Origin: JAQGMV01 sp963828715
GTDB taxonomy: Bacteria; Pseudomonadota; Gammaproteobacteria; Burkholderiales; SG8-41
Assembly (NCBI GenBank): GCA_963828715.1
Contig: CAWHFX010000010.1
Location: 124,001 to 188,000 of the forward strand
Direction: 5' to 3'
Length of the DNA: 64,000 bases
In this document: piece by piece, positions 45,086 to 53,641 of the stretch
Position numbering within the stretch: position 1 is the first letter of the stretch
Layout: every line of letters begins with the position of its first letter
The notes under the pieces: model-generated
Databases searched by the model: none
Told to the model about the DNA's origin: nothing
Seen by the model: only the letters and a program-made list of their open reading frames with translations
Translations under genes and position numbers: made by a program

Positions 45086-46065
45086 GCACGCGGGGAGAAG
45101 ATGCCGTGTGGCGAGCCATCCTCCTAGCGATCAACGTCACCGTGTTCGTTGCGCTCGAACCCGCGTTTGCCGATGCCCAGAGCTACCCGGCAAAGCCGAT
45201 TCGCATCATCGCGCCAGGCATCGGGGGAGCAGGGGACTTCGCTGCGCGGCTCATTGCGCAGGATCTGTCCGTGCAGTTCGCCCAGCAAGTCATCGTGGAC
45301 AACCGCGGCGGTGTTACAGCGGCCGAGACGGCCGCCAAATCAGCTCCGGACGGCTATACGCTGCTCCTTCACGGCAGCACCGTCTGGCTTACACCGCTTC
45401 TACAGGACATCGCGCCGTACGACCCGCAGCGGGATCTCGCGCCGGTCAGCTGGACCAATCAGTCGCCCAATCTCCTGGTGGTGCACCCATCCTTGCCGAT
45501 ACATTCCGTGACAGAGCTGATCGCGCTTGCGAGAGCGCGACCTGGGGTTCTCAACTACTCATCGGGAGCGGTGGGCGGCTCGTCTTTCCTTGCTCCCGAG
45601 CTCTTCAAGTCATTGGCGCATGTGAACCTGGTGCGGATCGCATACAAGAGCGATCGTCAGGAGATCACTGATCTGCTCTCAGGGGAGGTCCATCTCACAT
45701 TCGGTGCACTGGCAGCCTTGACGCCCTTCGTGAAGATGCGACGACTGAGAGCGCTCGCGGTGACAGGTGCGGAGCGCTCCCCATTGTTTCCGGAGCTCCC
45801 CACGATTGCTGCCGCAGGCGTGCCCGGCTATGAGGCGGTATCGATTCTCGGGGTTTGGGTGCCGACCGGCACACCCGCTGCGATCGTGCAGACGCTCCAC
45901 GCCCAAATCCTGCGCGTGCTCAGTCAGCCGGACATCAAGCAGAAATTTCTGAGCACGGGCGTTGAAATCGTCGGCAGCTCGCCGGACGAGTTCGCCGAGA
46001 AAATCAGGAGCGAGACTGTTAAATGGGGCAAGATCTTCAGAGCCGCCGGCATCAAGGCGCAATGA
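45082..46065 (+). CDS. Bug/TctC substrate-binding protein
   Basis: 327 residues; the ATG overlaps the previous stop (ATGA). Signal peptide ends PAFADAQ, then YPAKPIRIIAPGIGGAGDFA (again a non-PGG loop), VDNRGGVTAAET, PDGYTLLLHGSTVWL and HPSLPIHSVTELIALARAR. The YKGGGPA loop is replaced by YKSDRQEITDLL, so backbone contacts to the ligand must differ. It resembles the gene at 44.1 kb and may be its duplicate. Directly precedes the citryl-CoA lyase. Confidence 0.92.
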   Translation: MSTRGEDAVWRAILLAINVTVFVALEPAFADAQSYPAKPIRIIAPGIGGAGDFAARLIAQDLSVQFAQQVIVDNRGGVTAAETAAKSAPDGYTLLLHGSTVWLTPLLQDIAPYDPQRDLAPVSWTNQSPNLLVVHPSLPIHSVTELIALARARPGVLNYSSGAVGGSSFLAPELFKSLAHVNLVRIAYKSDRQEITDLLSGEVHLTFGALAALTPFVKMRRLRALAVTGAERSPLFPELPTIAAAGVPGYEAVSILGVWVPTGTPAAIVQTLHAQILRVLSQPDIKQKFLSTGVEIVGSSPDEFAEKIRSETVKWGKIFRAAGIKAQ

Positions 46066-46100
46066 GCTTGCCGGTGTGATCCAGAGGAGGGCGCGAATAA

Positions 46101-46886
46101 ATGGCTGCGAGAAAGAAGCTGAAGTCAGACATCGTTCTTGTAGAGACCGATCGCATCACGATGCACGGACTCGATCTTTGCGAGGACATTCTCGGTAAAG
46201 TGAACCTCGGCGATATGGCTTTTTTGCAGATCACCGGGCGTATGCCGAGCCCGCAGGAATCGACCGTGTTCAACGCGATCGCCGTGACGCTCGTCGAGCA
46301 CGGCATGACGCCGAGCGCGATTGCGGCACGCATGACGTACGCGGGTTCTCCCGAAGCGATGCAGGCCGCGATCGCTGCGGGGTTGCTCGGCATGGGGAGC
46401 GCCATGGTCGGCGCCATGGAAAACGCCGCGCGCATGCTGCAGCAGGCGTTGCCTGACCCGAAGGTCGTGCCGGATCTCGACCAACTTGCAATCCGGATTG
46501 TTGACGAATACGGCGCGGCGGGCGAGCCGATTCGCGGGATCGGGCATCATTTCCACAAGCCGATCGATCCACGGGCGCCGCGGCTTTTCGAGATCGCGCG
46601 TGCTAATGGGTTATACGGGCCTTACGTTAAGCTGATGCAGGCGATTTCGAAGCATGCGGGAGAACGTGCTCCCGAGCCTCAGCCCGTGAACGCGCCGGGC
46701 GCGATCGGCGCGATCGCGTCAGAGCTCGGGTTGCCGTGGCAGATCATACGGGGTATCGGGGTCATGGCGCGCGCCGTCGGGCTCATTGCGCATATCCGAG
46801 AAGAGATCGCGGATCCGATGACGCGCGAGATTCAGGCGCGCGTCGAAGAAGAAGCGACGGCGCATCTACGCCGTCCTCGATCGTGA
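46101..46886 (+). CDS. Citryl-CoA lyase (citrate synthase-like fold)
   Basis: 261 residues; GGAGGG precedes the ATG at distance. Citrate-synthase-like helical fold of the short type: DIVLVETDRITMHGLDLCED, FLQITGRMPSPQE, AGLLGMGSAMVGAMENAARM (glycine-rich turn), IRGIGHHFHKPIDPRAPRLF with the catalytic His region, and PGAIGAIASELGLPWQIIRG. Such short proteins cleave citryl-CoA to acetyl-CoA and oxaloacetate or act on related CoA esters. It is placed among three Bug genes, so a link to citrate-like ligands is attractive (inference). Confidence 0.85.
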   Translation: MAARKKLKSDIVLVETDRITMHGLDLCEDILGKVNLGDMAFLQITGRMPSPQESTVFNAIAVTLVEHGMTPSAIAARMTYAGSPEAMQAAIAAGLLGMGSAMVGAMENAARMLQQALPDPKVVPDLDQLAIRIVDEYGAAGEPIRGIGHHFHKPIDPRAPRLFEIARANGLYGPYVKLMQAISKHAGERAPEPQPVNAPGAIGAIASELGLPWQIIRGIGVMARAVGLIAHIREEIADPMTREIQARVEEEATAHLRRPRS

Positions 46887-46918
46887 GTGTCACACCCGTA
46901 TCAGGTATGAGGAACAGG

Positions 46919-47884
46919 ATGACAGCAGCCCGAGTGTTTGCCGCGTTCGCCTGCATGCTCTGCGCCGCAGGTGTGGTCTGGTCTCAAACTTTTCCGGCCA
47001 AGCCCGTGCGCGTGATCGTCCCCTTTCCTCCGGCAGGTGCGAACGACATCGTGGCACGCATCGTCTTTCCGAAGGTCTCGGAGCAGATGGGACAGCAGTT
47101 CATCATCGAAAATCGCGCGGGCGCGGGCGGCACGATCGGCTCGGCCGTCGTGGCGCAAAGCAAGCCCGACGGCTATACCCTGCTGATACAGACCGCCGCC
47201 TCCCACGTCTCCAACCCGCACCTCTACACGAAGCTGCCCTACGACGCGCTGCGCGACTTCGTCGGGATAGGTCCGCTCGCGAGAGTCGTGGCCGTGCTGA
47301 GCGTGCATCCCGCGCTGCCGGCACGGTCCGTGAAGGAGTTCATCGCGCTGGCCAGGAGCCATCCGAATGCGATCCTCCACGGGCACTCCGGCTACGGCAG
47401 CTTCACTCACTTCAATGGAGTGCTCTTCGAATCCAGAACGGGCATCCACATGACCCACGTGCCGTTCAAAGGCGGTGGACCTGCTGTCGTCGCCCTGGTA
47501 TCGGGGGAGACGCAGGCCCAGGTGGCGGCGATCGGCGAATTGATCGCGCACATCAAGTCGAATCGCGTGCGTGCGCTGGGCGTGAGCTCGCTGGAGCGGG
47601 TTGCGCAGCTCCCGGATGTGCCGACGATCGCGGACACCATTCCGGGTTACGAATCCTGGACCTGGGTTTGCGCGCTTGCACCCGCGGGAACTCCCAGGGC
47701 AATCATCGATCGGCTCAACAACGAGATCGGTAAGGCGATGAACGACCCCGACGTCGCGGCCAGGCTGAGCGCTCAGACGCTCGAACCCGCGCACAGGCCG
47801 CCGGAAGAGCTCACCGAGCGCCTGAAGACCGATTACGAGATGATCGGCAAGCTGTTCCGCGAGTTCGATGTGAAGCTCGATTAG
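46919..47884 (+). CDS. Bug/TctC substrate-binding protein
   Basis: 321 residues from the ATG at 46919 with GAGGAACAGG upstream. Signal peptide ends VVWSQ, then FPAKPVRVIVPFPPAGAND (PPAG for PPGG), IENRAGAGGTIG, PDGYTLLIQTAAS, HPALPARSVKEFIALARS and PFKGGGPAVVALV. 33 bp after citryl-CoA lyase; the last gene of the plus-strand run 43.6-47.9 kb. Confidence 0.93.
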   Translation: MTAARVFAAFACMLCAAGVVWSQTFPAKPVRVIVPFPPAGANDIVARIVFPKVSEQMGQQFIIENRAGAGGTIGSAVVAQSKPDGYTLLIQTAASHVSNPHLYTKLPYDALRDFVGIGPLARVVAVLSVHPALPARSVKEFIALARSHPNAILHGHSGYGSFTHFNGVLFESRTGIHMTHVPFKGGGPAVVALVSGETQAQVAAIGELIAHIKSNRVRALGVSSLERVAQLPDVPTIADTIPGYESWTWVCALAPAGTPRAIIDRLNNEIGKAMNDPDVAARLSAQTLEPAHRPPEELTERLKTDYEMIGKLFREFDVKLD

Positions 47885-47887
47885 AGA

Positions 47888-47982
47888 GGGGGCGGCGCTT
47901 GCCTTCAGCTCGGGCCTCGCCGCCCTACGGAACAGAGGGCACCCGACCGCTCCGCTCCCATGGTTTCCCTCCGTGACCTCCC
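47888..47982. repeat. Intergenic hairpin repeat, copy A
   Basis: GGGCGGCG (47890-47897) can pair with CGCCGCCC (47918-47925), followed by ACGGAACAGAGGG.CACC and TGGTTTCCCTCCGT.ACCTCC. Copy B at 49.96 kb has the same order with few changes and lacks about 15 bases in the middle. It lies between converging stops and could act as a terminator. Confidence 0.65.
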
Positions 47983-48022
47983 ATCCTTTTGTCGCGTGTC
48001 GGATGGCAAGTCCGACACGCTG

Positions 48023-49060
48023 CTACAGACGGCCCACGGCGATTCGATAGACCCGAGCCGCCGTGTCGTGAAAGAGGGCGGCGCGCTCGCTGGTTGAATA
48101 GTCCTTCGACAGCCGCTTGAAGGCGTTGAACACGACGCTATAAGCGTACGACACCTTGTCCACCGGGAAGTTGCTCTCGAACATGCAGCGGTTCGGCCCG
48201 AACTTCTCGATGCAGTAGTGCATCAACGGCGCCAGCGTCTTCGCCAATTCCTCCGAACCGATGGGCTTCGCGCGCGTGAGCCAATCGAAGCCGAAACGTT
48301 TCTGCCCCACACCGCCGAGCTTGAGCACGACGTTGGGACAGGCCGCCACGGCCGCGATGCCGCGCCGCCAATCGGCCAGCACTTCGTTGTCACGGTTCGC
48401 GTAAGGTCCCACGCGCACCAGCCCGCCGATGTGGTTCACCACGATGGTCAGTTCGGGCACGGAGCGGGCCAGCGCGGCAAGCTCATCCAGTTGCGTGTGG
48501 TAGAGCGAGTTATCCAGCGTCAAACCCATCTTCGCCAGCACACGCGCACCGGCACGGTATTGCGACGTGGCCATTGCGCCCTGAATATCGCGCTGCGCAA
48601 GTTCAGGGCTTGCGTCCCAGCCGGTGGAGTGGCGTATGCCGCGAAAGCGCGGGCTCGCTGCCTGCATCGCCTCCAACACCGGCGCCACCTGATCGCCCAA
48701 CTTCAGATCTGCATGCCCGACGATGGCGGCCGCAATTGCCGTGGGGCCGTGCTTGCCGCTGGCAGCCTCATCAGCCAGACCGTTGATGTGAGCGACCTCG
48801 CCCACCGGGCGCATCTCCTGCGGCCCGTCGGCGCGATAAAACGATTTGACCTCGATAAATACGGTCGAGCGAACGTTGTGACCGCTGTCGCGGATATCCG
48901 CGGCAAGGTCGGGCAACAGGTAACGCTGATAGGCCGCAGGTTCGTGCCGCTGCGCCCAGATGTGGTGATGTGGGTCGCAGATGGGGAGGGCTGGCTCGAG
49001 TGCGGTTTCAGGCGTGAGTCGCAGCCAGGCTGACCCGCCGATGGTCACGTTCGACATCAT
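48023..49060 (-). CDS. Amidohydrolase family (COG3618-like) metal-dependent hydrolase
   Basis: 345 residues from MMSNVTIGGSAW at 49060; the ribosome-binding site is poor and a start at 49084 is possible. TIM-barrel hydrolase with the CDPHHHIW metal motif near residue 28, VFIEVKSFY, AIVGHADL, FRGIRHST, VVNHIGGL (His), KLGGVG and MFESNFPVDK (Asp). Relatives hydrolyse lactones such as 2-pyrone-4,6-dicarboxylate. It sits with an SDR gene between two repeat copies. Confidence 0.85.
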   Translation of the reverse strand: MMSNVTIGGSAWLRLTPETALEPALPICDPHHHIWAQRHEPAAYQRYLLPDLAADIRDSGHNVRSTVFIEVKSFYRADGPQEMRPVGEVAHINGLADEAASGKHGPTAIAAAIVGHADLKLGDQVAPVLEAMQAASPRFRGIRHSTGWDASPELAQRDIQGAMATSQYRAGARVLAKMGLTLDNSLYHTQLDELAALARSVPELTIVVNHIGGLVRVGPYANRDNEVLADWRRGIAAVAACPNVVLKLGGVGQKRFGFDWLTRAKPIGSEELAKTLAPLMHYCIEKFGPNRCMFESNFPVDKVSYAYSVVFNAFKRLSKDYSTSERAALFHDTAARVYRIAVGRL

Positions 49061-49121
49061 GGTTTCCGATGAATGTGTGCGCATGTATTCTGCGTCCGAT
49101 CCAGCGTGCTCGTTTGCACGA

Positions 49122-49955
49122 CTAAGCGCTGATCCCGGCCATCCGCTCGCTGGCGGCGCGAAGCGCGTCACGCGCGGCGGCATCGTACGCCTGGGGTTCG
49201 GCCTTCGCCTCGCGCAGGACATCGAAATAGCGACCGGTGACCGCATCGAGCGCCGGATCGGTCACCAGACGTGCCGTGGCTTCGACGCCTTGCTCGATCG
49301 TGCTCAGCGTGTACCCATACGCCTGCATCACCATCTTGGTCGGCATGAGCGAAGAAGGGTGCAGGCAGTTCACAGTGACGCCCCTTCCGCGCATCTCGGC
49401 GGCGAGATCGAAGGTGAAGAGAATCTGCGCGAGCTTGCTTTGGCAATAGGCGCGCCAGCCGCTGTAGCCGTGCTCGAGCATGAGATCGTCGAAGTCCAGC
49501 GCCTGCTGACCGGCGGACGCGACGTTGACGATACGTGCCGGCGCCGAACGCGCGAGAAGCGCGAGCAACGCGCGCGTGAGGACAAAGGGCGCGAGATAGT
49601 TGACCGCAAACCGGAGCTCGATTCCGTCGCGGCTCAGCTCGCGCGGGGCGACGCCGCGGCCACCCGATCCGATGCCGGCGTTGTTGACGAGCGTGTCGAG
49701 GCGCGGGAGCTCGGTTGCGAGTCTGGCCGCCATCGCATGCACTTCGGCGAGCGACGCAAAATCGGCCTGAACGAATTCGAGGCGCGCGTTCCCCGTCGCG
49801 GCGTGGATTGCGCGCACGGTGTCCGCCCCGCGTTTGGCATCGCGGCCGTGCAACAGCAGGCGCGCACCGCTGCGAGCGAGGTGCTCTGCGAGATGACGGC
49901 CGAGCCCGTCGGTCGCGCCGGTGATGAGGATCGTCTGCTGTGAGAGAGGCGTCAC
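49122..49955 (-). CDS. Short-chain dehydrogenase/reductase
   Basis: 277 residues if begun at the GTG at 49955 (VTPLSQQTILITGATDG). Rossmann fold with TGATDGLG, then DTLVNNAGIGSGG, VNVASAG (catalytic Ser position) and YCQSK (Tyr-x3-Lys). The length, with a C-terminal tail rich in Ala, is that of retinol-dehydrogenase-like SDRs. Substrate unknown. The open frame continues upstream to 50192 through repeat copy B, which argues against that longer start. The amidohydrolase follows 61 bp downstream. Confidence 0.85.
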   Translation of the reverse strand: MTPLSQQTILITGATDGLGRHLAEHLARSGARLLLHGRDAKRGADTVRAIHAATGNARLEFVQADFASLAEVHAMAARLATELPRLDTLVNNAGIGSGGRGVAPRELSRDGIELRFAVNYLAPFVLTRALLALLARSAPARIVNVASAGQQALDFDDLMLEHGYSGWRAYCQSKLAQILFTFDLAAEMRGRGVTVNCLHPSSLMPTKMVMQAYGYTLSTIEQGVEATARLVTDPALDAVTGRYFDVLREAKAEPQAYDAAARDALRAASERMAGISA

Positions 49956-49960
49956 GGGAA

Positions 49961-50043
49961 GGGGGCGGCGCTCGCCTTCGACTCGGGCCTCGCCGCCCAC
50001 GGAACAGAGGGACACCGATGGTTTCCCTCCGTAACCTCCTTTC
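49961..50043. repeat. Intergenic hairpin repeat, copy B
   Basis: Same orientation as copy A: GGGCGGCG (49963-49970), CTCGCCTTCGACTCGGGCCT, CGCCGCCC (49991-49998), ACGGAACAGAGGGACACC, ATGGTTTCCCTCCGTAACCT. The two copies enclose the amidohydrolase and SDR genes, about 2 kb. Confidence 0.65.
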
Positions 50044-50088
50044 CTTGAACGGCGCCGTACGAGTGTCTGGAAATGCCCTGATCGGGGT

Positions 50089-51603
50089 TCATCGGGCACC
50101 CGCATCCGGAACGAGCATTCGGATGGTGCCGTCCTGTCTCGACGTGATGAGCAGTTCGCCATCGCGCGTCTGGCTGATGAAGAGATCGGCACGGGCGATC
50201 TTCGAGCTCATTTTGCGATTGATGAGCTCCTGCAGCGATACGTTCACCCGGTTGCCGCCGGCGTCCCGCTCGAAGAGCTGCACTTCCTCGATAGGTGCCA
50301 CGGTTTGAGGAATCCCATCGTCGGCCTTTTTCAGCGCGGCGAGGTCGGCCGCAAAGACGCGGCCATTGTTGATATCGCCGAAGACATACTTGCCGCGCAA
50401 GGCGTCGATCCGGCCGTGATACGCGAAGCCGCCGGTTATCGCTCGTCCTTCATCGTGATCGTAGATCGCGACCGGATACGTAAAGCCATCCTTCTGACGG
50501 CCGTCGAGGATTTCCGCCGGCAACGGAAACAGCTCGTTCAACTCGCCGCCACGCCAGCGGCCGGCCTCCCAGTAGCCTTCGCGTCGCATCCAGCCGTAGT
50601 TCTCGCCGTTGCGAACGATATTGATCTCTTCGATCTGGTGCATTCCGATGTCGTTGGCGAACATCGTCCCGTCGGTGTCCCATGACACGCGGTGGGCGTT
50701 GCGGAACCCATAGGCGTAGATCTCGCCCAACGTGTGCGGATCGCCGTCCGCGGCGAATTTGTTAGCCATCGGAATCGTGTAGTCACCGAGGCCCTTCACG
50801 CCGCCCGTGACCGACGGACTGCGCGGATCGATGCGCAGGATGGCGGTCATGATCGAGTTGAGACGCTGTGTCTGCGCCGGATTGCTCTGGTTCGGTCCGC
50901 CGCCATTGCTGAAGCCGTGGTCGCTGCCGCTGATATACAGCAGGCCGTAGTCTTCGTCCCCGGGCTTGGCCGTGGGGTTGAACTCGACCGCGCTCAGGGG
51001 ATGCGTCAGATTGGCGACCACGTGAGCCTCACGCAGAAGCTCACGTCGGGTGCCCACAAACACGTCGGCGGCGGGATTCGTCGCGTGCCACTCCGTGATG
51101 ATGTTGTGGTAGGTCACATCCTTCAATCCGTACCCGGGCGGAATGAAGTTGAGCGTGGCCGGATTGCCCGGCCCATGCTCCGCATGCACGGTGTAGAACA
51201 GGCCGTTTCGCGCGAACTCGGGGTGAAAGACAAACCCGATGAACCCGCTCGAGAGCCGGTTGTAGACCGCAAGCGGAAACGTCTCCGCCAGATTGGCGTA
51301 CACGTGTGGCTGATTGTTCGAATCGATCCGATACAGGAAACCGCGCGAGTCGTTGGCAAAACGACGGCCGTCGGGAAGGTCCCGCACGTAGTTCACCCGC
51401 GCCCATCCGGCCGGCTTCACGTCCTGGTCGGCGGGGCGAATCCCGCGGGTGTCTGGCAGGCGCGCCACCTCCACGATTTCGACCACGAGGCCGCGTTTCT
51501 CGATGGGCGCCGGAATCGGGTTGCTGGTGATCTGGGCCGATACCGAACCTGCGGCCACGATTGCGAGCAGCGGCACGATGATTTGCAGCTTTCGTTTGCG
51601 CAC
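50089..51603 (-). CDS. PQQ-dependent sugar dehydrogenase-like beta-propeller (GSDH), exported
   Basis: 504 residues from a GTG at 51603, preceded by AGGGGG. Signal peptide VRKRKLQIIVPLLAIVAAG ends SVSAQ. Six-bladed propeller of the soluble glucose dehydrogenase/Hedgehog-interacting type: GFVFHPEFARNGLFYTVH, LLYISGSDHG, GLGDYTIPMANKF, GEIYAYGFRNAHRVSWD, INIVRNGENYGWMRREGYWE and GRAITGGFAYHGR. The GxRNxxRxxWD motif is kept. Electron acceptor and sugar are unknown; cofactor genes are absent here. Confidence 0.87.
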   Translation of the reverse strand: MRKRKLQIIVPLLAIVAAGSVSAQITSNPIPAPIEKRGLVVEIVEVARLPDTRGIRPADQDVKPAGWARVNYVRDLPDGRRFANDSRGFLYRIDSNNQPHVYANLAETFPLAVYNRLSSGFIGFVFHPEFARNGLFYTVHAEHGPGNPATLNFIPPGYGLKDVTYHNIITEWHATNPAADVFVGTRRELLREAHVVANLTHPLSAVEFNPTAKPGDEDYGLLYISGSDHGFSNGGGPNQSNPAQTQRLNSIMTAILRIDPRSPSVTGGVKGLGDYTIPMANKFAADGDPHTLGEIYAYGFRNAHRVSWDTDGTMFANDIGMHQIEEINIVRNGENYGWMRREGYWEAGRWRGGELNELFPLPAEILDGRQKDGFTYPVAIYDHDEGRAITGGFAYHGRIDALRGKYVFGDINNGRVFAADLAALKKADDGIPQTVAPIEEVQLFERDAGGNRVNVSLQELINRKMSSKIARADLFISQTRDGELLITSRQDGTIRMLVPDAGAR

Positions 51604-51967
51604 GGAACCCCCTGGTCCTCGACGGTAACGGCGTCCCGGACAATCCACGGACATCCGCAATCGGCGTCATCCTACGCCGGTTACTGCAGAATGCAGAACG
51701 CACGACAGCCCCAAGGCGTGGGTCGATCCGCGTTGATGGATGACGACCAGCCTTGTTCGCGTCGGTGTGAAGCGAGGGGGAAGAAGGATATGAAGGGCAA
51801 CCAGTCTATCGCCAAGCTGGGAGTAGGCGCTCGGACTGGAGCCGAGCGGCGAACCCTCTTCTTCTTCACACTATCAGCACTGGCCTGTAGCGGCGCGAGG
51901 CGTAGACTGGCTGCACCAATAAGCTGCGCACGAGTTCGGTTTCCGGGCGGTCCGCTGCATCTCGAGA
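51604..51967. other. Intergenic stretch, no gene recognised
   Basis: No frame in this part has recognisable family similarity or a good start. It separates the sugar dehydrogenase-like gene from the hydantoinase remnant and may hold decayed sequence of the latter. Confidence 0.4.
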
Positions 51968-52108
51968 AGCTCGGATGCCGGGCTCGATTGCATCGGAGGG
52001 CTCCTGTGGCGTGGACGCGAGCTTGTGAAAGCTCACGCGCCCGGACTGTTAGTCGAGCAAGGTGAAATCGGTGAACGTACCGCCTGCGTCGATTCCAATA
52101 CGGTACAT
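51968..52108 (-). pseudogene. N-terminal remnant of a hydantoinase A/5-oxoprolinase gene
   Basis: On the minus strand MYRIGIDAGGTFTDFTLLD is the ATP-binding start of HyuA/OplaH proteins. It is followed by a TAA, and in the same frame by SGRVSFHKLASTPQEPSDAI and EPGIRA, also typical. Everything after about residue 47 of a roughly 690-residue protein is missing. HyuA genes are frequent neighbours of Bug genes. Confidence 0.7.
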
Positions 52109-52180
52109 AGGTTATAAACCTATCCGTCTCTGCAAGCCTCGCACGCTCGGACGGGAGTGCTAACGGCGCCTGAGTGCTAC

Positions 52181-52219
52181 GTGAGCGGGGACCCCCGCGT
52201 CTCCGACGCCCCCGCTCAC
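52181..52219. terminator. Hairpin downstream of Bug gene
   Basis: Perfect ten-base arms GTGAGCGGGG and CCCCGCTCAC enclose 19 bases. It starts 16 bases past the stop of the minus-strand Bug gene. There is no T tract, so termination is only probable. Confidence 0.45.
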
Positions 52220-52234
52220 CAATACGGGTTGGTT

Positions 52235-53233
52235 CTATTCGATGGTGATACCCGCCTCGCGGATCACTTTCCGCCACTTCGCGACTTCGCTTCCGATCCG
52301 CGCCGCGAAGTCGGACGGAGAGCTCGCCACCGTGACGAGGCCCTGGCTCGCGAGAAGCTCGTGCATCTTCGCCGTCGCGAGTGCGCGCGCGATCTCCTCC
52401 TGGATCATGCGGACGACATCGGGCGGCGTCCCATGCGGCGCGAAAAGTCCGAACCAGACCAACGCTTCGTAGCCCGGGTAACCGGATTCGGCGATCGTCG
52501 GCACGTCAGGCGTCAGCGGATCTCGCTTTAAACTGCTGACACCAAGCGTGCGGAGCTTCCCCGATTGCATGTGCGGGAGCGAAGTCATGATCACGTCGAA
52601 CATGAGCGCGATGTGCCCGCCGAGGAGGTCCGTCATCGCAGGGCCGGTCCCTTTATACGGCACGTGGACGACGTTCACTGTGGCCATCGACTTGAAAAGC
52701 TCCATCGCCATATGCGACGTGGTGCCATTCCCGGCGCTGCCGTAGTTCAGGGCATCCGGGCGTGCTCTGGCGAGTGCCACCAACTCCTTCACCGACTTCG
52801 CCGGTATCGACGGATGTACCGAAAGGAGCTGCGCGGTGTATGCGAACTCGGTAATCGGCGCGAAGCTCTTCTGCACGTCGTACGGCAGCTTCTGGTAGAG
52901 CGTCGCAGCAACCGCGTGGGTAGTAACGGTGCCGATGAGCAGCGTGTAGCCGTCGGGAGGCGACTTCGCAACCAGCTCGGAGCCGACAATGCCGGCGCCA
53001 CCGACGCGGTTTTCAACGATCACGGGTTGCTTCCATGCGTCGTTCAGCCGCTGCGCGATGTTGCGCGCGAGCAGATCCGTCGAGCCGCCTGCGGCAAAAG
53101 GCACGACCACACGCACCAGCTTCGACGGATACTGCGCCTCGCCGGCCGATACGGAGTCGGCGGGCAACGCGCACGAGAGCGCAACGGCGACCGATATGAC
53201 AAGGCCGCTCGAAGCTGGCAGTCGGAAGCTCAT
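52235..53233 (-). CDS. Bug/TctC substrate-binding protein
   Basis: 332 residues from MSFRLPASSGLVISVAVAL; the signal peptide ends SVSAGEAQ. YPSKLVRVVVPFAAGGSTDL, VENRVGGAGIVG, PDGYTLLIGTVTT, HPSIPAKSVKELVALARAR and PYKGTGPAMTDLLGGH. The gene closely follows the family pattern and ends REAGITIE. No good ribosome-binding site is seen before the ATG at 53233. Upstream lies an IS3 remnant. Confidence 0.92.
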   Translation of the reverse strand: MSFRLPASSGLVISVAVALSCALPADSVSAGEAQYPSKLVRVVVPFAAGGSTDLLARNIAQRLNDAWKQPVIVENRVGGAGIVGSELVAKSPPDGYTLLIGTVTTHAVAATLYQKLPYDVQKSFAPITEFAYTAQLLSVHPSIPAKSVKELVALARARPDALNYGSAGNGTTSHMAMELFKSMATVNVVHVPYKGTGPAMTDLLGGHIALMFDVIMTSLPHMQSGKLRTLGVSSLKRDPLTPDVPTIAESGYPGYEALVWFGLFAPHGTPPDVVRMIQEEIARALATAKMHELLASQGLVTVASSPSDFAARIGSEVAKWRKVIREAGITIE

Positions 53234-53272
53234 ACGTGACGCCACTTTAGCCCAGGGCGCGCGGTCGCGCAC

Positions 53273-53416
53273 CACGCGTATAACACGGTGTCCGATGCGA
53301 AAGCGTTGGCTCGCTACATTGACTTCTACGAGCAACGCCGGCCACATCTTGCGCCTGACGGCATGACGCCCAATGCTGTGTTACTTCGACTCGCTACCGG
53401 TATCGCTGGCGCTTAA
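53273..53416 (+). mobile_element. IS3-family transposase, C-terminal remnant
   Basis: The plus strand reads HAYNTVSDAKALARYIDFYE, then QRRPHLAPDGMTPNAVLL and a stop at 53414-53416. This is the end of the integrase core (Y.S...A....Y..FY...RPH..L.G.TP) of IS3 transposases. The catalytic Asp residues and the rest of the element are missing, and no terminal repeats were found. Confidence 0.7.
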
Positions 53417-53567
53417 CCGCAGGGGTGCACCAGCTTCCGCAGAATTCTGTCTAAACAAGCGGAACCACCTCGCTGAGTGCAAGATCTAGCGCAGGCCTCA
53501 GTCTTGCCCTCTCAAACCTGAATCCCTCCCTCGGTCTGCAATCAGGCCGGTCCGCTTCAACGCTCTA

Positions 53568-53593
53568 CCCATGCCCATGCCCATGCCGATGCC
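53568..53593. repeat. Short tandem repeat (CCCATG)
   Basis: Three CCCATG units and one CCGATG unit in a row, about 50 bp before the hemerythrin start. Small and possibly variable in copy number. The remaining sequence between 53417 and 53641 shows no gene. Confidence 0.5.
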
Positions 53594-53641
53594 AGCCGTT
53601 AGCCACTCGCGTCTGCACGCCACATAGGTCGAGGAGTTTTA

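Noticed and set aside
49956..50192. Longer start of the SDR gene
   Set aside because: It would translate the intergenic repeat copy B; the SDR fold begins at ILITGATDG.
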